Both the position numbers and the translations under genes were made by a program. Positions 1 to 11,223 of a stretch of 64,000 nt of DNA are shown piece after piece. The stretch covers positions 1 to 64,000 of the forward strand of contig NZ_WFLK01000011.1 in the NCBI RefSeq assembly GCF_009208565.1, in the 5' to 3' direction. Below the pieces are notes generated by a model, which did not search any database, was not told the DNA's origin, and was given only the letters and a program-made list of their open reading frames with translations. The stretch is from Janthinobacterium aquaticum (lineage in GTDB: Bacteria; Pseudomonadota; Gammaproteobacteria; Burkholderiales; Burkholderiaceae_D). Positions within the stretch are counted from its first letter, which is position 1. Each line of letters begins with the position of its first letter.

Positions 1-963
1 CTGGGCGCCATGGCGGGCCGCCTGAAGCAGGACGGCGCCTTTGTGGCACGCAGCACGGGCGCGGCGGCCGCGCCCGTAGCGGACGGCGACGCGTGGGAAG
101 TGGGCGCGTCGGCGGGCGCCTGGGCTAGGCGCTACCGCGAAGGCGCCAGGAAGGCGGAAAGACCGCTACTCTATCTGTGCAACCCCGTCTCGCTCCCGGC
201 CCTGCGCGGTGTGCTGGTCGACTCCGGCGAGCGCGGCATCGTCTGCAATGATGCGGAAACGCAAGCCTCGCGCTGGCCGAAAGGCGTGCAGCCGAGCCTG
301 CCCGCCTGGCTGGCGGCCCAGCACAATTGCACGCCCTTCGATCCCGCGACGGCCGGGGAAGTGCGTGCCATCCTGCGCGTGGCGCTGGAAACGCTGTATG
401 TGCAGCAGCAGCCAGGTTATTTCTACCTGGCCACGCATGATGAAGAGGCGGTGGCGGCGCCCCTGTCGGCCGACGATGCAGCCGCGGCCGGCCTGGGCAT
501 GTACCGCTTGCCGTCGCCGGGCCATGCGCCATACCGGGTGCGCTTGTGCGGGGCAGGGCGGATGCTGGCCGTCGTCGCCGATGCCGCCCGCCTGCTGCAG
601 GAAGACTGGGATATTGCCGCGCAAGTGTGGAGTTGTCCCAGCTATACGCGCCTGGCGCGCGATGCCCAGTCTGCCGAGCAGCAGAACCTGCGCCACCCAC
701 GCGCCGTCCCGAAACTGGCCCATGTGCGGCGTTGCCTCGACGACAGCACCACGCCCCTCATCGCTGTCACCGGTTATGGGCAGCACATTGCGGGCCAGAT
801 CGGCGGCTATGTGCGCGGGCGTTTCATCGCCGTCGGCGCCGATGCCGGGAGGGAAGTCACCGCGCCGTGGCTGGCCGTCACCGCGCTGAAAGCCCTGGCC
901 GACAACGGTGCGCTGCCGGCGCAGTTCATCGATGACGCGCTGCGGCGCTATGCCTTGCTCTAG
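1..963 (+). CDS. Homodimeric 2-oxoacid dehydrogenase E1 paralogue (AceE-like), 3' part only
   Basis: The frame is open from base 1, so the gene begins upstream; the visible part is about 320 residues. It aligns by eye with the C-terminal third of the complete AceE-type E1 at 1559-4225: the transketolase C-terminal region with a 'VWSCPSYTRLARD' stretch matching 'VWSATSLTELRRD', and a shared 'ALKALADNG'/'ALTALADAG' ending. Many positions differ, so it is a diverged paralogue rather than a recent duplicate. Family role: thiamine-diphosphate decarboxylation of pyruvate or another 2-oxoacid and acyl transfer to a lipoyl E2. Its stop shares a CTAG with the stop of the opposing marR. The substrate cannot be told from this fragment. 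Confidence 0.8.
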   Translation: MGAMAGRLKQDGAFVARSTGAAAAPVADGDAWEVGASAGAWARRYREGARKAERPLLYLCNPVSLPALRGVLVDSGERGIVCNDAETQASRWPKGVQPSLPAWLAAQHNCTPFDPATAGEVRAILRVALETLYVQQQPGYFYLATHDEEAVAAPLSADDAAAAGLGMYRLPSPGHAPYRVRLCGAGRMLAVVADAARLLQEDWDIAAQVWSCPSYTRLARDAQSAEQQNLRHPRAVPKLAHVRRCLDDSTTPLIAVTGYGQHIAGQIGGYVRGRFIAVGADAGREVTAPWLAVTALKALADNGALPAQFIDDALRRYALL

Positions 964-1424
964 GCGCCGCGCGCTGCCTCGGCGGCGCGCACGAGGGCGG
1001 CGCTGAAGTCGCGCTGCTGGCCGCCGTCAAATTGTGCGAGGAACAGGTCGGCTACCGTGGACTGGTAGACGGCCCACATTTGCCTGCGCAGGATTTTTCC
1101 GTCTTCCGTGATGGAGACAAAGGCGGCGCGCCCGTCTTCCATCGAACGCGTGCGCGTCACCAGGCGGTCGGTTTCCAGCTTGTCCACCAGGCGCGTGAGG
1201 TTGTAGCGTTCGATGGCCAGCGCGTCGGCCAGTTCGTGCATGCGGCGCGAACCGTCCTGGCCGCTTTCCAGGCCCCACAGTACGTCATACCACGCATACA
1301 CGGGCAGGTCGGCCGCCGCCAGGCGACGTTCAATCTCCCGGATCATCACACGGTGCGTGCGTACGAACGAAAACCACAGGTCGGGCGCGGATGCCGATCC
1401 AGTTTCAGGCGCAGTTTCAGACAT
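960..1424 (-). CDS. MarR family transcriptional regulator
   Basis: 154 residues, normal for MarR. It has the winged-helix core (residues about 35-125), including 'MHELADALAIERYNLTRLVDKLE' for the recognition region (partial quote split here: MHELADALAIERY, then NLTRLVDKLE) and a basic wing around 'TRSMEDGRAAFVSIT'. The ATG at 1424 has a good GGAGG ribosome site. It lies divergent to the complete E1 gene, with a repeated palindrome between them, so autoregulation and control of the E1/GST operon is the simple reading. No cysteine sensor or other ligand clue is visible, and the inducer is unknown. Confidence 0.9.
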   Translation of the reverse strand: MSETAPETGSASAPDLWFSFVRTHRVMIREIERRLAAADLPVYAWYDVLWGLESGQDGSRRMHELADALAIERYNLTRLVDKLETDRLVTRTRSMEDGRAAFVSITEDGKILRRQMWAVYQSTVADLFLAQFDGGQQRDFSAALVRAAEAARGA

Positions 1425-1449
1425 CGGTATTCCTCCAAATCGATCACAG

Positions 1450-1519
1450 TTGCAAATGCAATTATAGCGCTATACAATGGCCGATGTAACGATTGCAAAT
1501 GCAACTATTGTATTTGCAA
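1450..1519. promoter_or_regulatory. marR/E1 divergent operator-promoter with three copies of a 12-bp near-palindrome
   Basis: TTGCAAATGCAA occurs at 1450-1461 and again at 1493-1504, and its inverse with one change (TTGTATTTGCAA) at 1508-1519. Between them, on the minus strand, TTACAT (1489-1484) and a perfect TATAAT (1466-1461) with a 17-bp spacer form a good sigma-70 promoter for marR. One operator copy directly abuts that -10. The pattern fits MarR-dimer binding and repression of both directions; this is inference. Confidence 0.7.
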
Positions 1520-1558
1520 TCGATCACGACGATGTATGCCCACCCTCAGGAGACTGCC

Positions 1559-4225
<2,667 letters not shown>

Positions 4226-4243
4226 ACTTTTAAGGAGCCCACC

Positions 4244-4870
4244 ATGAAACTGTATTACGCAACGGGAACGTGTTCCTTGTCTCCGCACATCGTGGCCATC
4301 GAGGCGGGCATCGCGCTGGCGCTCGAACGCGTCGATATCCGCAAGATCCCCCGCGTCACGGAAACGGGCGCCGATTATGCGCGTATCAATCCGAATCTGT
4401 ACGTGCCCGCGCTGGAACTCGACGACGGCACCATCTTGCTCGAAGGCACGGCCATCGTGCAATACCTGGCCGATCTGGCGCCGGACAGCGGCCTGGCGCC
4501 GCCGCCCGGCACGCTGGCGCGCGTGCAGTTGCAGTCGTGGCTGGGTTTCATTGCCACCGAGCTGCACAAGGTGTTCAGCCCATGGCTGTTTCATCCGGAA
4601 TACGGCACGCAGGCGCAGGACGTAGCCCGTTCGCGCCTGGCTGCGCGGCTCGACTATGTGGAACGGCAACTGGCGGCCGGTGGGCCGTACCTGCTGGGTG
4701 CGCGCTACTCCATTGCGGACGCCTATCTATATACCATCCTCAGCTGGTCGGCGCCCACCGGGGTGGATCTTTCGGCCTTCCCGCAAGTGAGGAATCTGAT
4801 CGATCGCGTCGGCGCACGCCCCGCTGTGCATCAGGCATTGCGCATGGAGGGCGGGCGGCAAGTAGGCTGA
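4244..4870 (+). CDS. Glutathione S-transferase (beta class-like)
   Basis: 208 residues. The N-terminus MKLYYATGTCSLSPHI is the beta-class thioredoxin-fold start, with the characteristic catalytic-site Cys10. 'VPALELDDG' and 'LLEGTAIVQYLADL' give the cis-Pro and the Glu-Ser/Thr glutathione site (here Glu-Gly-Thr), and a helical C-terminal domain follows. It starts 18 bp after the E1 stop with AAGGAG before the ATG, so it is cotranscribed with the E1. It would conjugate or exchange glutathione on electrophiles in the cytoplasm. The pairing with a MarR-controlled dehydrogenase suggests a stress or detoxification context, which is inference. A clear terminator follows. Confidence 0.9.
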   Translation: MKLYYATGTCSLSPHIVAIEAGIALALERVDIRKIPRVTETGADYARINPNLYVPALELDDGTILLEGTAIVQYLADLAPDSGLAPPPGTLARVQLQSWLGFIATELHKVFSPWLFHPEYGTQAQDVARSRLAARLDYVERQLAAGGPYLLGARYSIADAYLYTILSWSAPTGVDLSAFPQVRNLIDRVGARPAVHQALRMEGGRQVG

Positions 4871-4903
4871 GCGGGGGCCGCCGAACTCGGAGGAAATAGT
4901 TTC

Positions 4904-4930
4904 AGCCCGCTCCCGCAGCGGGCTTTTTTT
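4904..4930 (+). terminator. Rho-independent terminator of the E1-GST operon
   Basis: AGCCCGCT (4904-4911) pairs with AGCGGGCT (4917-4924) around a five-base loop, followed directly by a run of seven T. It starts 34 bp after the GST stop. Confidence 0.92.
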
Positions 4931-5211
4931 GTACTTCACGGTTTTTCGGGAGGGCCTTTTAAAGACAAGAAAGCGGAAGAGACGAGTGCGACCAACAACA
5001 AACAGACGGCCTTTGATTCTTAACTGTTTTAGCTATTTTACATAATATAAATTATGCGAAGTTTTATCTGAAATGGAAAAATTCTCATTTTTGCCAATAA
5101 GCCATTCGCATATGCGATTTTGCCGCTTCAACCAAACGGCCAGCCATGCCAGCATTACCGCTTGCCTGGCTGGCCCGTTTCCACCAGCTTTTCATCGACT
5201 GTTGCCCGAGC
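4931..5211. other. Intergenic region between the GST operon and metE
   Basis: About 280 bp. The left two-thirds is clearly AT-rich compared with the rest of the window (for example around 5010-5100) and holds no frame I trust. The right part carries a hairpin just downstream of metE, listed separately. No RNA gene is recognised. Confidence 0.5.
5134..5180 (-). terminator. Hairpin downstream of metE
   Basis: AAACGGCCAGCCA (5134-5146) pairs with TGGCTGGCCCGTTT (5167-5180) with one bulged C. It begins about 30 nt after the metE stop. No long U tract follows on the minus strand, so termination is only probable. Confidence 0.5.
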
Positions 5212-7497
5212 TTACGCCTGCTGCGCACTGCGCAAGGTTTTTGCTGCCGCCACCATATTGGCCAGCGCCGGAATCACCTCCTGCCAGCCGCGCGTTTTCA
5301 GGCCGCAGTCAGGGTTGACCCACAGGCGCTCTGGCGGGATGCGCTCTGCGGCTTTTTGCATCAGCTGCACGATCTGTTGCTGGCTCGGGATATTTGGCGA
5401 GTGGATGTCGTAGACGCCGGGGCCGATCTGGTTCGGGTAGTTGAAGCTGTCGAAGGCGTCCAGCAGCTCCATGTCGGAGCGCGAGGTTTCGATGGTGATC
5501 ACGTCGGCGTCCATGCCGGCGATGTCGGCGATGATGTCGTTGAACTCCGAATAGCACATATGGGTGTGGATCTGGGTCTCGTCGGCCACGCCGTTGGCGG
5601 TAATACGGAACGATTCGATGGCCCAGTGCAGGTATTGTGCCCATTGGGCTTTGCGCAGCGGCAAGCCTTCGCGCAGTGCCGCTTCGTCGATCTGGATGAT
5701 GCGGATGCCGGCTTGTTCCAGGTCAAGCACTTCGGCGCGGATCGCCAGGGCCAGTTGATAGCATGACACCGAGCGCGGCTGGTCGTCGCGTACAAACGAC
5801 CAGTTCAGGATGGTGACCGGGCCGGTCAGCATGCCTTTCATCGGTTTGGCGGTCAGCGATTGCGCATAGGTGCTCCATTCGACTGTCATGGCGCGTGGCC
5901 GGCTGATGTCGCCAAACAGGATGGGCGGCTTGACGCAGCGTGAGCCGTATGACTGGACCCAGCCGAACTGGCTGAAGGCGTAGCCGTCGAGCTGCTCGCC
6001 AAAATACTCGACCATGTCGTTGCGTTCGGCTTCGCCATGCACCAGCACATCGAGGCCCAGGGCTTCCTGTTCAGTGACGCAACGGGCAATTTCCGCCTGC
6101 ATCAGTTGCCTGTAGGCCGCTTCGTCGAGCGCGCCGCTGCGCAACTGGCTGCGCGCCTGGCGGATGTGCGCCGTTTGCGGGAACGAGCCGATGGTGGTGG
6201 TCGGATACGCCGGCAGGTTCAGCAGCGCAGCCTGCTTGATGGCGCGCTCGGCATAGTTGCCGGTGCGCTGGCCCAGACTTGCTTCGATACCTTCGACGGC
6301 CGCCTTGAGCTGCTGGTTATGCACGCGCGGCGACTGGCGGCGCGCATTGATGGCGGCCTGGTTGGCGTCAAGCGCGGCCTGGACCGAGGCGCGGCCATGG
6401 TTCAGGGCACTGGCCAGCAGCTGGACTTCGTCGAGTTTCTGGCGCGCAAAGGCCAGCCAGGACAGGATTTCCGGGTCCAGCTTTTGCTCGCTGGCCAGGT
6501 CGACCGGCACGTGCAGCAACGAGCACGATGGCGCGATCCACAGGCGCGACTGCAGCTGGGCATGGATGGGTTCGAGCCAGTCCAGCGTGGCGTTCAGGTC
6601 GGCTTTCCAGATATTGCGTCCGTTGACTACCCCCAGCGACAGCACGCTCGACGCTGGCAGCGCGGCGATGACCTGCCCTGCTTCGTCGCGGGCGTTGATG
6701 GCGTCCAAGTGCAGGCCCTGCACTGGCAGGCTGCAGGCCAGCGGCAGGTTGTCTTGCAACTGGCCGAAATATGTTGCCAGCAGCAGCTTGGCATGGCCGC
6801 CCTGGCCCAGTGCTTCGTAGGCGGTGCGCAGGGCTTGCTGCCAGGCGCTGTCGAGTTCGGTTACCAGGATGGGTTCGTCGATCTGCACCCACTCCACGCC
6901 CTGCCCGGCCAGTTGCTGCAGCAGCTGCACATAGACCGGCAGCAGGCGGCTTAACAGGGACAGCTTATCGGAATCGTCCTTGGCCTTGCCCAGCCACAGA
7001 TAAGTAACCGGGCCGATCAGCACCGGTTTGGCTTTGACGCCCAGCTGACGGGCCTGGGCCAACTGGGCCAGCAGGCGCGTGCTGTCGAGCTTGAACTGGG
7101 TTTCGGCGGAAAATTCGGGAACGATATAGTGATAATTGGTGTCAAACCATTTGGTCATTTCGCCGGCATGCACGCAGCTGCAATCGCTGTCGCTGGCCGA
7201 ACGGCCGCGGGCCACGCGGAAATAGTTGTCCAGCGCTTCGCCGGCCAGGTCGCGCACGCGCTCGGGCAAGTTGCCCAGCGTAAAGCTCAGATCCAGCACC
7301 TGGTCGTAGAAAGAAAAGTCGCCCACCGGCACCAGGTCGAGCGCGCTTTGATCCTGCCAGTTGCACTGGCGCAGTTCGGCGCCCTGGCCTTCCAGTTGGG
7401 CCAGCGAACTCTGGCCTTTCCAGTACTCTTCCAGAGCAAATTTCAGTTCGCGTTTGGCGCCGATGCGCGGATATCCCAGATTATGTGTGATTGCCAT
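5212..7497 (-). CDS. metE: Cobalamin-independent methionine synthase
   Basis: 761 residues. 5-methyltetrahydropteroyltriglutamate-homocysteine methyltransferase makes methionine without B12. The N-terminus '[16 protein letters not shown]' is diagnostic. The zinc ligands are all present: His646, Cys648, Glu670 and Cys731, each exactly five residues later than the E. coli set. The substrate-binding '[14 protein letters not shown]' and '[14 protein letters not shown]' motifs are intact. The ATG has AAGGAG upstream. It is transcribed away from metR, whose LysR product is the known activator of metE in enteric bacteria and is presumably so here. The GCG-rich composition is like its neighbours. Confidence 0.97.
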   Translation of the reverse strand: MAITHNLGYPRIGAKRELKFALEEYWKGQSSLAQLEGQGAELRQCNWQDQSALDLVPVGDFSFYDQVLDLSFTLGNLPERVRDLAGEALDNYFRVARGRSASDSDCSCVHAGEMTKWFDTNYHYIVPEFSAETQFKLDSTRLLAQLAQARQLGVKAKPVLIGPVTYLWLGKAKDDSDKLSLLSRLLPVYVQLLQQLAGQGVEWVQIDEPILVTELDSAWQQALRTAYEALGQGGHAKLLLATYFGQLQDNLPLACSLPVQGLHLDAINARDEAGQVIAALPASSVLSLGVVNGRNIWKADLNATLDWLEPIHAQLQSRLWIAPSCSLLHVPVDLASEQKLDPEILSWLAFARQKLDEVQLLASALNHGRASVQAALDANQAAINARRQSPRVHNQQLKAAVEGIEASLGQRTGNYAERAIKQAALLNLPAYPTTTIGSFPQTAHIRQARSQLRSGALDEAAYRQLMQAEIARCVTEQEALGLDVLVHGEAERNDMVEYFGEQLDGYAFSQFGWVQSYGSRCVKPPILFGDISRPRAMTVEWSTYAQSLTAKPMKGMLTGPVTILNWSFVRDDQPRSVSCYQLALAIRAEVLDLEQAGIRIIQIDEAALREGLPLRKAQWAQYLHWAIESFRITANGVADETQIHTHMCYSEFNDIIADIAGMDADVITIETSRSDMELLDAFDSFNYPNQIGPGVYDIHSPNIPSQQQIVQLMQKAAERIPPERLWVNPDCGLKTRGWQEVIPALANMVAAAKTLRSAQQA

Positions 7498-7548
7498 GGC
7501 CTGCTCCTTGTTGATGAAGTTGCCATGATAGTCAGTTCAATCCATAAA

Positions 7549-7581
7549 AAATAATGGTAAAATCTGATGCATCCATTATTT
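7549..7581. promoter_or_regulatory. Inverted repeat in the metE-metR divergent promoter region
   Basis: AAATAATGG (7549-7557) and CCATTATTT (7573-7581) are perfect 9-bp arms 15 bp apart, within the 98-bp gap between the two starts. It is a plausible LysR-type (MetR) recognition site. It does not match the enteric TGAA-N5-TTCA consensus, so the assignment rests on position and symmetry. Confidence 0.55.
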
Positions 7582-7595
7582 ATATTTATAAGAAC

Positions 7596-8492
7596 ATGCT
7601 TGAACGTATACATTTGTCCGTTTTGCGCGAAGTCGACCGCCTCGGTTCCCTGACGGCCGCCGCTGAAGCGCTGTTTCTGACCCAGCCCGCGCTCAGTCAT
7701 ACGGTCAAGAAACTCGAACAACAAATGGGCACGCCGGTCTGGCTGCGCGAGGGCCGGCAATTGCGACTGACGCAAGCCGGGCAATTCCTGCTGTCGGTGG
7801 CCAACCGCGTGCTGCCGCAACTGGAAAACGCGGAAAACGTGCTGGAACAGTATCGCGACGGACAACGCGGCGTGCTGCGCATCGGCATGGAGTGCCACCC
7901 GTGCTACCAGTGGCTGCTGCGCGTGGTGTCGCCCTACCTGGCGCGCTGGAGCGATGTGGATGTCGATGTGAAGCAAAAATTCCAGTTTGGCGGTATCGGC
8001 GCGTTGATCAATTACGAGATCGATATGCTGGTCACGCCTGACCCGCTGCCGAGCCAGGCGCTGCATTTCGAGCCGGTATTTGCCTACGAACAAGTGCTGG
8101 TGGTGCATGCGGAACACAAGCTGGCGCAGCTTGAAGTGATAGCGCCTGAGCAACTGACCGGCGAAACGCTGATTACCTACCCGGTACCGCTCGAGCGGCT
8201 CGATATCTATAACCAGTTTCTGCTGCCTGCGCGCGCCATGCCACGCCAGCACAAGACCATCGAGACAACCGATATCATGCTGCAAATGGTGGCCAGCGGA
8301 CGCGGCGTCACGGCGCTGCCCAAGTGGCTGGTCACCGACTACGCCCCCCATCTGCAACTGCGCACGCTGCGGCTCGGTAGCGACGGCATCCAGAAACATA
8401 TTTATCTGGGCCGGCGCGAGACCGATCTCGGCATCGACTACCTGGAGTCGTTTGTGGACATGGCGCGTCAGGCTGATCGCTATACTGCCTGA
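7596..8492 (+). CDS. metR: LysR-type activator of methionine biosynthesis
   Basis: 298 residues from the ATG at 7596 (MLERIHLSVLREVD), the position that matches the family start; an in-frame ATG at 7554 lies inside the palindrome. The N-terminal winged helix-turn-helix is 'GSLTAAAEALFLTQPALSH'. The effector domain carries MetR signatures 'ECHPCYQWLL' and 'YPVPLERLDIYNQFLLPA', which match E. coli MetR (ECHSCIQWL, YPVQRSRLDVWRHFLQPA). It is divergent from metE. MetR uses homocysteine as co-activator in known systems. Confidence 0.93.
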   Translation: MLERIHLSVLREVDRLGSLTAAAEALFLTQPALSHTVKKLEQQMGTPVWLREGRQLRLTQAGQFLLSVANRVLPQLENAENVLEQYRDGQRGVLRIGMECHPCYQWLLRVVSPYLARWSDVDVDVKQKFQFGGIGALINYEIDMLVTPDPLPSQALHFEPVFAYEQVLVVHAEHKLAQLEVIAPEQLTGETLITYPVPLERLDIYNQFLLPARAMPRQHKTIETTDIMLQMVASGRGVTALPKWLVTDYAPHLQLRTLRLGSDGIQKHIYLGRRETDLGIDYLESFVDMARQADRYTA

Positions 8493-8499
8493 GGTGGGT

Positions 8500-8532
8500 G
8501 GCAGGGAAGATGGCGACTGGCACTTCCCTGCC
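8500..8532. terminator. Strong hairpin after metR
   Basis: GGCAGGGAAG (8500-8509) pairs perfectly with CTTCCCTGCC (8523-8532), 13-nt loop, beginning 8 nt after the metR stop. No T run follows, so it may act as a stabilising hairpin or a weak terminator. Confidence 0.5.
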
Positions 8533-8568
8533 CCGCCCCGTCCAATAAGCTACCAAATTTCCACAATC

Positions 8569-8585
8569 AATAGTTTTAAACTATT
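8569..8585. promoter_or_regulatory. 17-bp AT palindrome upstream of the DUF2061 gene
   Basis: AATAGTTT and AAACTATT flank a single central T. It lies about 30 bp upstream of the Fur-like box in an AT-rich promoter region. The binding protein is unknown. Confidence 0.4.
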
Positions 8586-8614
8586 TAATCCTTTAGTATA
8601 TTTTACTTCCAATC

Positions 8615-8633
8615 GAAAATGAGAATCGTTACT
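8615..8633. promoter_or_regulatory. Candidate Fur box
   Basis: GAAAATGAGAATCGTTACT agrees with the 19-bp consensus GATAATGATAATCATTATC at 14 of 19 positions, about 40 bp before the start of the DUF2061 gene. It is moderately strong; the iron-receptor box at 32017 is better. Confidence 0.55.
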
Positions 8634-8674
8634 ATCTGAATCAAGGATCAGTTTGATCAGAAAAGGAGCGCATC

Positions 8675-9103
8675 TTGTTTACTGCGATAAAAACATTCAG
8701 CCAGGTCATTACGCATATGTCGATTGCGTTTGGTCTCGCTTATTTGCTGACAGGGTCGCTGGCATTGGGTGGGCTGGCCGCCATTATCGAGCCGGTCATT
8801 AACGTGGCGCTGCTGCCGCTGCATGAAAAAGCCTGGCACGCCATACGCCGTCGCCATGCCGCTAGCCGTCTGGGCCTGGCAGCTGTGGCCGGGGAAAAGC
8901 TGAGCCAGACCGGCATGCATATGGGCGTGGCGTTTGCCGTCATCTACGGCGCCACCGGGTCGATGGCCTTTGGCGGCCTGCTGGCCGTGCTCGAGCCGAT
9001 CTGCAACGTGATCGTACTGCCCTTGCATGACGGTCTGTGGGAGCGCCTGCGCGGCAAATTCCAGGGCCACGGCGCCAGCCTGGGCAAGTTGGCCCCTCTT
9101 TAA
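8675..9103 (+). CDS. DUF2061 family membrane protein, internally duplicated
   Basis: 142 residues starting from TTG, chosen because AAGGAG stands six bases before it; the next ATG (8717) would remove part of the first repeat. The protein is two copies of a DUF2061-type unit of about 50 residues: 'KTFSQVITHMSIAFGLAYLLTGSLALGGLAAIIEPVINVALLPLHEKAW' (shown here only as KTFSQVITHM ... LLPLHEKAW, residues 6-53) and 'EKLSQTGMHM ... VLPLHDGLWERL' (75-125). Each has two hydrophobic segments, so about four membrane passes. Function of the family is not known. A Fur-like box upstream suggests iron-responsive expression, which is inference. Confidence 0.8.
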   Translation: MFTAIKTFSQVITHMSIAFGLAYLLTGSLALGGLAAIIEPVINVALLPLHEKAWHAIRRRHAASRLGLAAVAGEKLSQTGMHMGVAFAVIYGATGSMAFGGLLAVLEPICNVIVLPLHDGLWERLRGKFQGHGASLGKLAPL

Positions 9104-9268
9104 ACGCCATCCACCGCTCTGAGCCCGCCCGCTACAATTGCCAGCCGGGATCGGCGGATGGCGCAGTCCTGCAAGGCGCAGACCAATTGCGCGCACTGTA
9201 CGCCAGCATACGGTGAGTCTTGTCGCGAGCGATCATCATGGTGTTTTCTCCATTGATAAGGAAAAGCC

Positions 9269-10402
9269 ATGTCCGCCATTCCGCGTCCTCCCCTGCCCTA
9301 CGACCCACGTTTTGAATATGAAGAGGAAGGCGAACTGGAAACCCGTGCCGAGCTGATGCAGACGCTGCACAGCATTTCCAGCACCACTTATCAGGACAAC
9401 GGCCACGCCATGCGCAGTGTGCACGCCAAAAGCCACGGCTTGCTGCGCGGCCAGTTGCAGGTGCTCGATGGGCTACCAGCTGAACTGGCGCAGGGACTGT
9501 TTGCCCGGCCGGCCACTTATCCGGTGGTCATGCGCTTGTCCACCATCCCTGGCGATATCCTCGACGACAAGGTGTCCGTGCCACGCGGCATGGCGGTCAA
9601 GGTAGTCGGTGTGCCGGGCACGCAATTGGCCAGCCTGGAGCCCGATTTCCTGCCTGATGAGGCAGCCACCACGCAGGACTTTGTCATGGTCAACGGACCC
9701 GCTTTCCTGGCGCCGACCGCAAAGAAATTTCTCGGCAGCCTGAAACTGCTGGCCGGCACCACCGACAAAGTGCCGCGCCTGAAGCAGGCGTTGTCGAGCG
9801 TGCTGCAGGGAGCGGAAAAAGCGCTCGAAGCGGTGGGCGGCGAAAGCGATACCCTGAAAAGCCTGGGCGGCCATCCCGAAACGCATATTCTAGGTGAAAC
9901 CTTCTATAGCCAGGCGCCGATACTGTATGGGCGCTACATGGCCAAGGTGGCGCTGGTGCCGGTATCGAACGAGCTGACAGCGCTGACCGATGCGCCAGTC
10001 GACCTGACCGACAAGCCTAATGGCCTGCGCGAGGCAGTCATCGACTTTTTTGCCAGCCACGGCGCCACCTGGGAGCTGCGCGTACAGCTGTGCCGCGATA
10101 TCAACAGCATGCCGCTGGAAAACGCCGCCATGGAATGGCCGCAGGAAGACAGCCCGTATCTGCCGGTCGCGCGTATTACAGCGCTGCCGCAGGCAGGCTG
10201 GAGCGAGGCGCTGTCGCGCGCCATCGATGACGGCATGGCCTTCAACCCCTGGCATGGCGTGCTCGAGCATCGTCCGCTGGGCTCGATCATGCGCGTGCGC
10301 AAGGCTGCCTATGCGATGTCGGCGCGCTTTCGCTTCGAGCGCACGGGCAAGGTCTTGCGCGAGCCGCGCGATCTCGACCATCTGCCGATGGCCGGCGTGT
10401 GA
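9269..10402 (+). CDS. Catalase-family haem protein (minimal catalase-like)
   Basis: 377 residues, shorter than true clade catalases (about 480). The catalase core is recognisable: distal His52 in 'VHAKSHG', 'YPVVMRLSTIPGDILDDK' followed by 'VPRGMAVKV', distal Asn142 in 'DFVMVNGPAF', and near the C-terminus the proximal 'RVRKAAY' with Arg344 and haem-ligand Tyr348. These residues support haem binding; the family includes catalases with low activity, peroxidases and lipid-hydroperoxide enzymes. There is no signal peptide. AAGGAAA stands before the ATG. It is followed after 54 bp by a SMI1/KNR4 gene on the same strand. It is distinct from the full-length catalase at 44371. Confidence 0.85.
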   Translation: MSAIPRPPLPYDPRFEYEEEGELETRAELMQTLHSISSTTYQDNGHAMRSVHAKSHGLLRGQLQVLDGLPAELAQGLFARPATYPVVMRLSTIPGDILDDKVSVPRGMAVKVVGVPGTQLASLEPDFLPDEAATTQDFVMVNGPAFLAPTAKKFLGSLKLLAGTTDKVPRLKQALSSVLQGAEKALEAVGGESDTLKSLGGHPETHILGETFYSQAPILYGRYMAKVALVPVSNELTALTDAPVDLTDKPNGLREAVIDFFASHGATWELRVQLCRDINSMPLENAAMEWPQEDSPYLPVARITALPQAGWSEALSRAIDDGMAFNPWHGVLEHRPLGSIMRVRKAAYAMSARFRFERTGKVLREPRDLDHLPMAGV

Positions 10403-10456
10403 GGCTCAGGCGGCAAAGCTTGGTAAGCTGGCGTTTTTCCGTCAGGGAATACTTGC

Positions 10457-11152
10457 ATGACCAGCTATTACCACAGCTATCGCCATCTGGCGTTTGAACC
10501 GGCCCTGCCGGCCCCTGCGCCGGCCGATATTGCCGCCATCGAGGCAGAGCTGGGTGCTGCCCTGCCGGCCGCCTTGCTGGACTTCCTGCAAGCTGCCAAT
10601 GGCGCCGTGATCGAGTATAGCTGCAACGTAGCGCTGCCCGGCGGCGGTAGCGAGCAGCTGAGTTTTGCCAGCTGGTTTGCCGCTGGCGACCCGGACACCG
10701 CGACGCCGGGTGATGAAACGCTGCTCGGTGAGCTGCGCCTGGCGCGCCAGGATCTTGAATTTCCAGCGCTGATGCTGCCACTGGCACGCGATGGCGGCGA
10801 CTCCATGCTGTATCTCGACCTGAGTGCCGAAGGTGACGGACGGGTGCTGGCCTGGGTGCGCGAACTGCCAGCCTGGACAGGACGGCGCGCGCAGGGACTG
10901 CACCAGCTGGCGCCCTCCCTGGATACCTATCTGAACCAGCTGTATATCGACCGCGCAAGCGTGCTGGATGATCTGGCGCATTCGGTGCGCCAGCCGTGGC
11001 ATCTGGAAGCAACAGCGCAGTGGCTCGATATCGGCCTGCCGCGCTGGCGCAGCGACCCGGAAATAGTGTCCCTGTTCAAACGCCGGCAACAGCAATTGTG
11101 CGCTGGCGTACAGGACCAATCCTACCCAGCGATTCGCGAGCGTCCTATATAG
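10457..11152 (+). CDS. SMI1/KNR4 family protein
   Basis: 231 residues. The start resembles SMI1/KNR4 (SUKH) proteins: 'ADIAAIEAELGAALPAALLDFLQAANGA' (shown in two parts: ADIAAIEAELGAALPAA, LLDFLQAANGA) followed by a beta-rich part with 'LMLPLARDGGDSMLYLDLS', the usual 'iPia.d.gGd.icld' motif. Such proteins are often immunity proteins for toxins or intracellular scaffold domains. No toxin gene lies beside it, so it may be an orphan. It is probably cotranscribed with the catalase-like gene. Confidence 0.75.
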   Translation: MTSYYHSYRHLAFEPALPAPAPADIAAIEAELGAALPAALLDFLQAANGAVIEYSCNVALPGGGSEQLSFASWFAAGDPDTATPGDETLLGELRLARQDLEFPALMLPLARDGGDSMLYLDLSAEGDGRVLAWVRELPAWTGRRAQGLHQLAPSLDTYLNQLYIDRASVLDDLAHSVRQPWHLEATAQWLDIGLPRWRSDPEIVSLFKRRQQQLCAGVQDQSYPAIRERPI

Positions 11153-11223
11153 CCCTTGGCACGGATGGCTTAACATTTCATTCAGCTTGACTAAAAATTA
11201 TTCAACAAATGAAAGGAACTGCC

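Noticed and set aside
9105-9163. CGCCATCC / GGATGGCG inverted repeat between DUF2061 and the catalase-like gene
   Set aside because: The arms are 43 bp apart in GC-rich DNA with no promoter relation; judged chance.
11157-11170. TGGCAC before the DUF4142 gene as a sigma-54 element
   Set aside because: The GC of the -12 element is not at the required spacing.
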